Positions 50,474 to 58,162 of a stretch of 64,000 nt of DNA are shown piece by piece. Under the pieces are notes generated by a model. That model saw only the letters and a list, made by a program, of their open reading frames with translations, was not told the DNA's origin and did not search any database. A program made the position numbers and the translations under genes. Source of the DNA: CAKZYD01 sp039814715 (GTDB lineage Bacteria > Pseudomonadota > Alphaproteobacteria > Sphingomonadales > CAKZYD01); NCBI GenBank assembly GCA_039814715.1, contig JBCCAR010000006.1:48497-112496 (forward strand). The letters are read 5' to 3'. The first letter of the stretch is position 1; each line of letters begins with the position of its first letter.

Positions 50474-51577
50474 TTAGAGAGCTGCGCCTACGTCAGCATA
50501 AAACCCGCAATGACGTTCAGCGGAGGGCTGCAGAAGGGGCCAACTGACAGCCGTACCGCGCGCCACATCGGCTTTTGCGGTGCTGCCAATCACATCCCCC
50601 AAGTATTTCGGCTTTAGGCCATAGCCTGGCCGGATGGAGCGGACATCGTCGGCGGTGATGGTCTGCCCGGCTTTCACATCGCGCACGAAATAGAGCGAGC
50701 GGCGGAATTGCGCATTGCCGTCTTCAGCGGGTTTGCGGGCGTAGCTAGCTGTGCCCAGCGCTTCCCAGGCGGCGCGGGCATCCGTGCACAAGGCCTTGAG
50801 CTGATCGGGCGTTAAGGAGAAGGCGCTGTCTGGCCCGTCCTCGCAGTCATCGAGTTGGAAGTGTTTTTCGATGATGGACGCACCAAGTGCGACAGAGGCG
50901 ACGGCGACGCTGGTGCCAAGGCTGTGGTCGGACAGGCCAATGAGCGCGTCAAAGCGCGCGGCCATAGCGGGTATGGTGCGCAAATTTGACTGACTGATGG
51001 GCGCGGGATAGCCACTGATACAATGCAGCAGCGCGACTGCCTGAGCGCCCGCGGCTTTGGCGGCGGCAAGGGCCTCTGCGATTTCAGCCTCATTGGCCAT
51101 ACCAGTCGAGATGATCAGCGGCTTGCCTGTGGCGGCAACGGTTTGAATGAGCGGTAGATCAATCGCTTCAAACGAAGCGATTTTATAGGCTGGTGTGTCT
51201 AAGCTTTCGAGTAAATCCACCGCGCTTGCATCAAACGGCGATGAAAACAGCGTGATGCCAACCTCGCGCGCTTTGTCAAACAACGCTGGGTGCCACGCAA
51301 ACGGGGTTTGCGCCTCGGCATATAGATCATAAAGCCGGTAGCCATCCCACAGCCCGCCTTGGATGCGGAACTGCGGGCTATCATGATTGAGCGTAATCGT
51401 ATCGGGGCTGTAACTTTGTATCTTCACCGCGTCCGCGCCAGCGGCTTTCGCCGCGTCAATACTATCAAGCGCGCGCTGCAAATTGCCATTGTGGTTGGCC
51501 GACAGCTCGGCAATCACATAGGGTGGATGGCCTGGCCCAATGGGGCGACCTGCAATGGAAAAAACGCAGTGTGTCAT
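50474..51577 (-). CDS. pseI: Pseudaminic acid synthase (PseI) / NeuB-family sialic-acid synthase
   Basis: A 367-residue NeuB-family condensing enzyme that joins a hexosamine sugar with phosphoenolpyruvate. PYVIAELSANHNGNLQRALD and DAVKIQSYSPDTITL start the TIM barrel; LIISTGMANEAEI, GLSDHSLGTSVAVASVALGA and IIEKHFQLDD-type segments follow, and the C-terminal SAF antifreeze-like domain includes RRSLYFVRDVKAGQTITADDV. The SANHNG motif favours the PseI branch over NeuB. The product would decorate flagellin or surface glycans. Other pse genes are not adjacent, apart from a GNAT gene at 52.9 kb. Confidence 0.85.
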   Translation of the reverse strand: MTHCVFSIAGRPIGPGHPPYVIAELSANHNGNLQRALDSIDAAKAAGADAVKIQSYSPDTITLNHDSPQFRIQGGLWDGYRLYDLYAEAQTPFAWHPALFDKAREVGITLFSSPFDASAVDLLESLDTPAYKIASFEAIDLPLIQTVAATGKPLIISTGMANEAEIAEALAAAKAAGAQAVALLHCISGYPAPISQSNLRTIPAMAARFDALIGLSDHSLGTSVAVASVALGASIIEKHFQLDDCEDGPDSAFSLTPDQLKALCTDARAAWEALGTASYARKPAEDGNAQFRRSLYFVRDVKAGQTITADDVRSIRPGYGLKPKYLGDVIGSTAKADVARGTAVSWPLLQPSAERHCGFYADVGAAL

Positions 51578-51615
51578 CGCGCGATTATAGAGCCGCTATG
51601 GTTACCGCGCGGTTA

Positions 51616-52875
51616 TCATACCGCGACAGGCTCGACCGGTTTGCGCTCATAGACATCCAAATCGATCTCACCTTCAGATTTAGCAACGACGGTGGCGACC
51701 ATGCAGTCGCCAGTGACATTGGTGGCGGTGCGCATCATGTCTAAAATGCGATCAACGCCGGCAAATAGCGCCACCGCCTCAATCGGCAGCCCGACCGAAG
51801 AGAGCACCATGGGGATGAGGATAAGTCCCGCGGAAGGCACACCGGCAGCGCCAATGCTTGCCAACGTCCCGGTCAGGACAATCGTCGCATAGTTGGTGAA
51901 GGTGAGATCAACGCCGAAGGCTTGCGCCACGAAAATGGCAGCGATGCCCATATAAATGGCTGTGCCGTCCATATTCATGGTGGCGCCGAGCGGCAGCACG
52001 AAGCTGGACACAGGCCGCGACACCCCCAGCTGGCGTTCGACGCAGTTCATGGAGACTGGCAAGGTGCCTGAGGATGTTGCGGTGGAATAGGCAACGAGCT
52101 GGGCATCGCGAATGCCTTGTAAAAACCGCCAGGGGTTCAACCGCGCGATGAGCACCAAAAATAGGAGCAGCACAATACCGATATGGGCAATGCAGGCCGC
52201 GTAGAGCGTTAAAATGAGCTGGGCGAGCGGGGCGAGGACTTCCAGCCCTTGCGTGCCCACCACCCAGGCGATCAGGCCAAACACGCCGTATGGCGCGGTT
52301 TCCATAACCCAGCCGGTAATTTTATAGACAACCTCCGCGGCGCTGATGAAAAAGCTGCGCACAGGGCCTGCCTTCTCGCCCACAGCATTGATGCCAAGAC
52401 CAACCAAAAGCGCGAAAAAGATAATCTGCAAAACATCTGCCCGGGCCAACGCATCGACAGGGTTGGTGGGGATGATGTTGGTGAGAAGATCTTTAATGGT
52501 GATGGTTTTTTCTAGTGTTCGGGGATCGCCCAGAGAATCTGTCGGCGCGCCAACGCCGGGCGCAAAGATATTTGCAAATAAAAGCCCGACACTCACGGCA
52601 ATGGACGTGGTGACCAAATAGATGCCCATGGTCTTGAGGCCAATCCGGCCCATGCGCCCCATGTCACTCATGGAGGTGATGCCCGTCACCAGGGACACGA
52701 AAATCAGTGGCACGATGAGCATCTTGATGGCGCGGATGAACAGATCGCCAATGATTTTGATCTCTTGGGCAGCTGCCGGCGGAATGACTAGACCGACAAC
52801 GACGCCCAGCGCCAGCCCGATGAGCACTTTCAGCCACAACGGCTGTGATTGCCATTTTCTCCCCATGGGCTGCAT
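51616..52875 (-). CDS. Dicarboxylate/amino acid:cation symporter (DAACS family)
   Basis: A membrane carrier of about 419 residues (GltP/DctA group) that imports dicarboxylates or acidic amino acids with Na+ or H+. The signature segments are TATSSGTLPVSMNCVERQLG (serine-rich re-entrant loop), FVLPLGATMNMDGTAIYMG and SIGAAGVPSAGLILI (second loop), then a TM8-like stretch with the family Asp/Asn cluster (RTATNVTGDCMVA). ATG 52875 is chosen; TTG 52899 and ATG 52866 are possible. It ends 38 bases from the pseI start on the same strand. Confidence 0.92.
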   Translation of the reverse strand: MQPMGRKWQSQPLWLKVLIGLALGVVVGLVIPPAAAQEIKIIGDLFIRAIKMLIVPLIFVSLVTGITSMSDMGRMGRIGLKTMGIYLVTTSIAVSVGLLFANIFAPGVGAPTDSLGDPRTLEKTITIKDLLTNIIPTNPVDALARADVLQIIFFALLVGLGINAVGEKAGPVRSFFISAAEVVYKITGWVMETAPYGVFGLIAWVVGTQGLEVLAPLAQLILTLYAACIAHIGIVLLLFLVLIARLNPWRFLQGIRDAQLVAYSTATSSGTLPVSMNCVERQLGVSRPVSSFVLPLGATMNMDGTAIYMGIAAIFVAQAFGVDLTFTNYATIVLTGTLASIGAAGVPSAGLILIPMVLSSVGLPIEAVALFAGVDRILDMMRTATNVTGDCMVATVVAKSEGEIDLDVYERKPVEPVAV

Positions 52876-52944
52876 GTCTCCTCTGGCGGGCGCGTTCAAG
52901 AGAACCTTCTTGGCGATTTATGCTGGCTGTGGCAAGCCATAGCC

Positions 52945-53400
52945 ATGACCTCCCAGGCGGCCTCCCAAATATCGCTGCGGCGCGCAGTGCTGAACGATGC
53001 GCAGGTGCTCTTAGAGTGGCGCAACGACCCTGCGACCCGGGCCGCCTCGCTGACCAGCCATGCCATCTCGCCGGTCGATCATTTTGATTGGCTGGAAAAA
53101 ACCCTGCGCATGGAAACCCGTATCCTATGGATTGCCGAATCGCAGGGGCGCGCCGTTGGCACTGTGCGGCTGGACACGGCGGCGCAGCGCCAGGAGCTGA
53201 GCTGGACTGTGGCGCCCGATGCGCGCGGCGCTGGCTTTGGCAAAGCCATGGTCTGCGCAGCCCTGGCGCAAACAAGCGGCACCATAAGAGCGCGCATCCG
53301 CCCAGAAAACGCCCCAAGCCGGGCCATAGCGCGTGCTTGCGGCTTTACGCGGGTCTATGTGGAAGGCGGGGTAGAAACCTGGCTGTTTCGCCTGGGTTAA
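52945..53400 (+). CDS. GNAT-family N-acetyltransferase
   Basis: A 151-residue acetyltransferase. The beginning ISLRRAVLNDAQVLLEWRND is that of RimJ/PseH-like GNATs; the acetyl-CoA loop is in VAPDARGAGFGKAMVCAA (R-G-A-G-F-G-K), and RPENAPSRAIARACGFTRV closes the domain. The WRND and HFDWLEKTL segments resemble PseH, which acetylates the pseudaminic acid precursor, and a pseI gene lies 1.4 kb away on the other strand, so this function is a reasonable inference. ATG 52945 begins the domain; upstream in-frame codons overlap the symporter gene. Confidence 0.75.
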   Translation: MTSQAASQISLRRAVLNDAQVLLEWRNDPATRAASLTSHAISPVDHFDWLEKTLRMETRILWIAESQGRAVGTVRLDTAAQRQELSWTVAPDARGAGFGKAMVCAALAQTSGTIRARIRPENAPSRAIARACGFTRVYVEGGVETWLFRLG

Positions 53401-53498
53401 CAGTGCGTTTTTCTCCCTGCGTTTGATTTTTAGGCTAAATTAACCCATATGCGAGTCTCGCGGAAAAATCTGCTCATGTGCTCGAGGAGGGCACTTTC

Positions 53499-54209
53499 AT
53501 GGCTTTAGGCGCCTATCTTGATTCGATCATTGCTCGTGATCCAGCCGCCAGATCGCGCCTTGAAGTGGCGCTGCTCTATCCCGGCGTTCACGCGGCAGGC
53601 CTGCATATGCTCGCGCATGCCTTGTGGACGGCGAAGCTAACGTTTCTTGCGCGCTGGGTAAGCCAGATCGCGCGCCTCACCACAGGCATTGAAATTCACC
53701 CAGCAGCCCGCATTGGCAAAAACTTTTTTATCGACCACGGCATGGGCGTTGTGATCGGTGAGACAGCTGAAATCGGCGATGATGTGACGCTTTATCACAG
53801 CGTGACGCTCGGCGGGGTAAACCCGGCCAATGGCAAAGGCGGCAAGCGTCACCCGACGCTGGAAGATGGCGTGATTGTGGGGGCAGGCGCGCAGATATTG
53901 GGCGCGATCACTGTGGGCGAACGCGCGCGCATCGGTGCCAATGCCGTCGTGACGAAAGATGTGTCTGGCGGCGCAACGATGGTCGGCAACCCAGCCAAAC
54001 CAACCTTGGTGGATGGCGAGACCTACGCCCAGCCCTTTGTGCCCTATGGAACGCCGTGCGAAGATATGTTCGATCCTGAAAGCCAGAAGGTTGAGCTGCT
54101 GCGCTGCGAACTGGAACAAATGCGCGGGCGCCTCAGCCAGCTGGAAGAGGCCGCGCATGATGATAGCGCCGCGCAGGCCTGGAGCGAGCGCAGCGCCAAC
54201 AACCCTTAG
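53499..54209 (+). CDS. cysE: Serine O-acetyltransferase
   Basis: A 236-residue left-handed beta-helix acetyltransferase making O-acetylserine for cysteine synthesis. After a short helical N-domain come hexapeptide repeats: IEIHPAARIGKNFFIDHGMG, VVIGETAEIGDDVTLYHSVT, LGGVNPANGKGGKRHPTLED and VIVGAGAQILGAITVGERAR (catalytic His in DHGMG). GAGGAGGG lies 8 bases before ATG 53499. The C-terminus is extended with a charged helix ending RSANNP, so it lacks the usual Ile tail by which CysE is tethered to CysK. Confidence 0.93.
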   Translation: MALGAYLDSIIARDPAARSRLEVALLYPGVHAAGLHMLAHALWTAKLTFLARWVSQIARLTTGIEIHPAARIGKNFFIDHGMGVVIGETAEIGDDVTLYHSVTLGGVNPANGKGGKRHPTLEDGVIVGAGAQILGAITVGERARIGANAVVTKDVSGGATMVGNPAKPTLVDGETYAQPFVPYGTPCEDMFDPESQKVELLRCELEQMRGRLSQLEEAAHDDSAAQAWSERSANNP

Positions 54210-54270
54210 AGGTTCGCTGCGCTATCAACCTCTGTTAGGCTGCCTTCTATGAAAGAAGAGGGGCGCGCCA

Positions 54271-54894
54271 ATGGACCATAAAGCAGCATTATTAGACGTT
54301 ATCGCCGGAAATTACGCACCTGGAACGGCCGTCACGCCGGAGGTGGATGACGCAGTCAAAGCGGCTGCGGCCAAACTAGAAGAGGCCGCCGGGCCACCCG
54401 ATTTGGTGGCAAACCCAACTTTGGTCAATGGCATTTGGCAGCTACGCTTTGATAGCCGCGATCTGCTCCACGCTTCGGGCGATATGTCCCGCATGTCTGG
54501 CGGCCTGTTGCCAGAGCAAACCATCCCCATTCTCAATACGTTTCAAGAACTATATGGTCCCGAGGGCGGCGAACCTGGCTTTTACCGCAACACAATGGTG
54601 ATGGAACAAAACGGCGTTGGCTTCTTATACCAATCCACGGCATCTTTCGTGGTGGAAACAAGCGCGCCCAATGTGTTCCAGGTGTCCTTCCATACCACAA
54701 GCTTTGTGCCGCTAAAGGCAAGCGCCGGCGCCGCAGCGCTACGCAAAACGCTAGCCATGCCCGGCCACATGCCGCTGCACCATGTGCAAAGCCCGGCCAT
54801 CGGCCCATTTCCCTCGCTGGTCACGTACTGCGATGACACCCTGCGCATCAACCGCGGCGCCGACTATATTGCTGTGCTTGAGCGCTCAGTGTGA
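54271..54894 (+). CDS. PAP/fibrillin-family protein
   Basis: A 207-residue soluble protein. The N-terminal helix (ALLDVIAGNYAPGTAVTPE) and the block NPTLVNGIWQLRFDSRDLL match the plastid lipid-associated protein/fibrillin family, with the characteristic GxWxLxF strand; the C-terminal strand ends CDDTLRINRGADYIAVLER, again typical. Plant and cyanobacterial members bind hydrophobic molecules; bacterial heterotroph members are uncharacterised. AGAGGGG lies upstream of the ATG. It stands alone, with a repeat and a convergent PhyH gene downstream. Confidence 0.75.
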   Translation: MDHKAALLDVIAGNYAPGTAVTPEVDDAVKAAAAKLEEAAGPPDLVANPTLVNGIWQLRFDSRDLLHASGDMSRMSGGLLPEQTIPILNTFQELYGPEGGEPGFYRNTMVMEQNGVGFLYQSTASFVVETSAPNVFQVSFHTTSFVPLKASAGAAALRKTLAMPGHMPLHHVQSPAIGPFPSLVTYCDDTLRINRGADYIAVLERSV

Positions 54895-54913
54895 AAACGC
54901 CTGAGTCGTTACG

Positions 54914-54983
54914 CTAAGCTTGACTCAGGGTCTCTCCAACACGCAGCTCCAAATGGTTGAAGGTCCTGAAACACGTTCACGAC
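54914..54983. repeat. Degenerate AAGCTTGACTCAGG...AAGGTCCTGAAACACGTTC repeat, copy 2
   Basis: It shares the plan of the element at 37248-37332: a first arm with CTAAGCTTGACTCAGG, a centre, and a second arm GAAGGTCCTGAAACACG. The arms are imperfect inverse copies. It lies between the convergent fibrillin-like and PhyH genes and may act as a terminator. Confidence 0.4.
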
Positions 54984-54995
54984 CGCGGATTTTGC

Positions 54996-55853
54996 CTACG
55001 CCGCGCGGCGCCAGGTGATGGGGAAGCTGTCTTCAGGCAGCGGCTGGCCCACAACGGGCTCGGCTCCGCCAGGCTTTAAAGCCAGATTGAGCGACAATGG
55101 GTTTGGCGCGTAGCGGATATCATCGCCAATCCAGCGGCTGGAAAAGCCAAGCCTCCGCGCGATGTTGCTGCCCGTGCGTTTGGCCGAACCATGGATTGTC
55201 TTGGGGTGGATGACCAAGACATCGCCTGCCTTAACAGGCCAGCTTTGAATAGGTGCATTAGGCGCATTGACCCGCGCCGTTAAATCGCTCCAGGGCCGAA
55301 AATTTGCTGGCCGCGCGACATCTTGCGGCGAGAAGGTGGAGTGATAACGGTGCTTATCCCGATTGGAGCCCTTCAGCGTTAGCAGCGGGGCGTTGCCCTC
55401 ATCCACATCCGTCAGCGCCATCCAAAGCGACGCAGAATGGACACCTGACAGTGGGTAGGTGCATTCATCATTATGCCAAGGCGTGGCGGTATCATCGGCT
55501 GTGCCAGCTTTCACGAAGGTGCCATCAAGCCAATAACGCAGCGTATCTGCGCCCATCACGTCGGCGACAACATCGGCTGCTGGGCTTTCCTTGATCCAGG
55601 TTTGAATTTCCTTGGCGTAGGCGGCGACATGCAAAATGCGGTAGGTGCCGTCTTGGCCGTCAATGAAGAACGGTGCTTGGCAGCTTTCGTCGGTCACCTT
55701 TTCTGGCTGGCGGCCTGCTTCATAGGTCTCAATGATGCGGTCAATGCCGGCAGTGACGGCCGCGACCCAGCGCTGGTCAAACACACCCTCAATTTTGACG
55801 CAGCCATCTTCGTGGTAGGCGCGGCGGTGGTCATCTGTTACCAATGAGGACAT
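54996..55853 (-). CDS. Phytanoyl-CoA dioxygenase (PhyH) family protein
   Basis: A 285-residue Fe(II)/2-oxoglutarate dioxygenase. TATPWHNDECTYPLSG gives His and Asp, VLVIHPKTIHGSAKRTGSN gives the distal His and nearby Arg. It is a second PhyH-type protein in the window and is not closely similar to the one at 47.5 kb. AGGGAGG precedes the ATG. The alpha/beta-hydrolase gene lies 12 bases upstream on the same strand, so both are probably cotranscribed. The substrate is unknown. Confidence 0.88.
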   Translation of the reverse strand: MSSLVTDDHRRAYHEDGCVKIEGVFDQRWVAAVTAGIDRIIETYEAGRQPEKVTDESCQAPFFIDGQDGTYRILHVAAYAKEIQTWIKESPAADVVADVMGADTLRYWLDGTFVKAGTADDTATPWHNDECTYPLSGVHSASLWMALTDVDEGNAPLLTLKGSNRDKHRYHSTFSPQDVARPANFRPWSDLTARVNAPNAPIQSWPVKAGDVLVIHPKTIHGSAKRTGSNIARRLGFSSRWIGDDIRYAPNPLSLNLALKPGGAEPVVGQPLPEDSFPITWRRAA

Positions 55854-55865
55854 GGGGCCCCTCCC

Positions 55866-56789
55866 TTAATCGATGTCGTAGCCGGTGGGTTTTTCTGCCG
55901 GCGCTAGGTCGTCACCCTTGCCCAGCCAGGGGTGATTGGCGCCTGTGAGGTAGGCGTCAATCACGTCAGCATACACTTGACCCCCATCTGGCCGGTGGCA
56001 GGGATGAACGCCATCAAACACGTGCCCTTTGACGTCGCTTAGCGCTTTGACTGTTGAGGGAAACTGGGTGCGAAGTGTATCTGAATCCGCGGTCAGCGCC
56101 AGCACGGGTTTACGCACTTTCGGCAGCTGGCGAACGGCATCATAGATGCCAAAAGCGGCACGCATGGCGCCAGGCGCAAAGGCGGTCAACATCACATCGG
56201 TCATCGCTTGATGGAGTGTTGGGTTCCAATGCTGCCCCGTCTTCAGCCCGGGCGCCCAAGCACCCCAGAGCCACAGGGTCTTCTCCCACCCCCAAGTCAG
56301 CGGGGCGCCCGCGTCATCATAGGCGGGCGGATCATAGCCAATCTGCTCAATGATCGCCTGACGCTGGGCAGGCGGCCAATCTGTTGCAATGCCGTCTAGG
56401 ATCACATGACTAACGCGCTCGGGCGCATGAATGGCACACTCCATGGCCACTTCCCCGCCCATATGGCCACCATGGACCACAACATCTTTCAGGCCCGCGC
56501 CTTTGATGGCGGCTGCTAACGCGGCACCGTGGCGTGCCTGTGTCCAAGTCTGCGGATCTGGCTTATCGGACATGCCAAAGCCAAGCATATCGAGCGCATA
56601 GACATCATAGCCTTTTTCCCCCAGCGCTGTGCCCACATGAGCCAGCATAGCGCCAGAGCCAGGTGTCCAATGCAGCAGCACCATAGCTTGACCGCCAGCT
56701 TGGCCATAGCGGCGCACGTGGAACTGACCTTCAGGCGAGCGCCAATAGCTCCGCTGAGAGGGGTAGAGCGTATCGAGCGATAGTTCCAT
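55866..56789 (-). CDS. Alpha/beta-fold hydrolase lacking the usual nucleophile Ser
   Basis: A 307-residue protein of the alpha/beta hydrolase fold: MVLLHWTPGSGAMLAHVG, YDVYALDMLGFGMSDKPDP, and a C-terminal VFDGVHPCHRPDGG with a candidate His. At the nucleophile elbow, where GHSMGG is normal, it reads VVHGGHMGGEVAME, with His where Ser should be. Related proteins with GxHTG elbows exist, so this may be a distinct subgroup rather than a dead enzyme. AGGAG precedes the ATG. It is followed 12 bases later by the PhyH gene. Confidence 0.8.
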   Translation of the reverse strand: MELSLDTLYPSQRSYWRSPEGQFHVRRYGQAGGQAMVLLHWTPGSGAMLAHVGTALGEKGYDVYALDMLGFGMSDKPDPQTWTQARHGAALAAAIKGAGLKDVVVHGGHMGGEVAMECAIHAPERVSHVILDGIATDWPPAQRQAIIEQIGYDPPAYDDAGAPLTWGWEKTLWLWGAWAPGLKTGQHWNPTLHQAMTDVMLTAFAPGAMRAAFGIYDAVRQLPKVRKPVLALTADSDTLRTQFPSTVKALSDVKGHVFDGVHPCHRPDGGQVYADVIDAYLTGANHPWLGKGDDLAPAEKPTGYDID

Positions 56790-56840
56790 GGCGAGCTCCT
56801 GGTCGCGTAAAGCTTAACTGTGCGTGCCAAACCTGCCTGC

Positions 56841-56871
56841 GCGGGCGGTTTTATAGGATTTATCCGCCCGC
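56841..56871 (-). terminator. Hairpin downstream of the MFS gene, possible terminator
   Basis: GCGGGCGG (56841-56848) pairs perfectly with CCGCCCGC (56864-56871) around a 15-base AT-rich loop. Read on the minus strand it follows the MFS stop by 8 bases. No T run follows, so termination is uncertain. Confidence 0.4.
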
Positions 56872-56879
56872 CGGAGATG

Positions 56880-58124
56880 TCAATCATCCGGGCGTTTGAT
56901 CTCGTCAACCCGGGCCAGCGCTGGGAAGACCCTAGGCCAGAGCGTCGCCGTCACGATTGCCATAACGCCGCCAAGCACCACAGCGCCCACCGGCCCCAAG
57001 AAACGCGCAGCCACGCCAGACTCAAACTCGCCGAGCTCATTTGATGCGGACACGAAGATAAAACTCACCGAGGACACCCGCCCGCGCATGGTATCCGGCG
57101 TCGTCAGCTGAACGATGGATTGGCGCACATAAACAGAGATCATGTCCGCAGCGCCAGAGATAGCCAGCGCCGCCACAGAGAGCCAGAAGAGCGTCGACAG
57201 GCCAAAGACCAGCGTCATGACGCCATAAACCCCGATGGACCAAAGCATCCAAGGCCCACTTTTGCGCGTGAGGGGCTTATAGGCCAGGCCCACCGCGACC
57301 ATGGCCGCGCCAATGGCAGGCGCCGCACGCAAAATGCCGAGCCCTTCCGCGCCCACGCTAAGCACGTCGCGCGCAAAGATCGGCAACAAGGCCGTGGCGC
57401 CTGCAAACAAGACGACCACCAAATCAAGCGAGATCGCGCCAAGTAGCAGCTTGTTCGACCGGATGAATTGCAGCCCTTCGACAATCAATTCCAGCCGCGC
57501 TGTGCCTGTCGGTTTTTGCTGGTCAGGGGTTTTTGCCGTCGCAATGGCAATACAGGCCAGCACCGACATGACCGTGCAGACGCTGTAAACGGTCAATGGA
57601 CCGAAGATATACAAGAAGCCACCAATAGCCGGGCCAGCAATGGACGACGCTTGAAAGCCGATGGAGTTAATGGCGATGGCCTGGCGAATATCATCGCGCG
57701 GCACCAGGTTAGGGTATAGCGCGTTGGCGGCAGCAGGCGAAAATGCGTTGGTCACACCAAGCAAAGCGGACATGGAAAAGATGGTCCATAAGGCGGTATC
57801 GGTCGCCATGGCAGGTGTTGCGGCCAAAATAGCGTAGGCCGCTAGGCGCACGACATTGACGACGACCAAAATGATTTTGCGGTTGTAGCTATCCGCCACC
57901 TGCCCGCCCAAAAGGGACAAGCAAAATACGGGCAGAAACTGAGCGAGGCCCACAAAGCCAAGCAGCAAGGCTGATTCTTCTACTGAGCGTGTTTCGCGCG
58001 CTAAATCATAAACTTGCCAGCCAATCGCAACTGCGCCCATCTGCCGAGACGCAGAGACAAGCTGGCGCATAATCCAATAATGCAGATACGCGCGGTGACG
58101 GAAGACGGAAAGGGCACTGGCCAT
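56880..58124 (-). CDS. MFS transporter (EntS-like, MFS_3 group)
   Basis: A 414-residue 12-helix carrier. FRHRAYLHYWIMRQLVSASRQ at the start, the loop GGQVADSYNRKIIL (motif A, normally G-x-x-x-D-R-x-x-R), and the later MRGRVSSVSFIFVSASNELG are typical of the enterobactin-exporter type of MFS proteins. Such proteins export siderophores, drugs or other small molecules; the substrate is not predictable. No siderophore synthesis genes are near. The gene ends 91 bases from the hydrolase start and is transcribed in the same direction. Confidence 0.88.
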   Translation of the reverse strand: MASALSVFRHRAYLHYWIMRQLVSASRQMGAVAIGWQVYDLARETRSVEESALLLGFVGLAQFLPVFCLSLLGGQVADSYNRKIILVVVNVVRLAAYAILAATPAMATDTALWTIFSMSALLGVTNAFSPAAANALYPNLVPRDDIRQAIAINSIGFQASSIAGPAIGGFLYIFGPLTVYSVCTVMSVLACIAIATAKTPDQQKPTGTARLELIVEGLQFIRSNKLLLGAISLDLVVVLFAGATALLPIFARDVLSVGAEGLGILRAAPAIGAAMVAVGLAYKPLTRKSGPWMLWSIGVYGVMTLVFGLSTLFWLSVAALAISGAADMISVYVRQSIVQLTTPDTMRGRVSSVSFIFVSASNELGEFESGVAARFLGPVGAVVLGGVMAIVTATLWPRVFPALARVDEIKRPDD

Positions 58125-58162
58125 GGCGCTGTCTTAGTGGGAGCAGCGCATGTTGGCCACCC

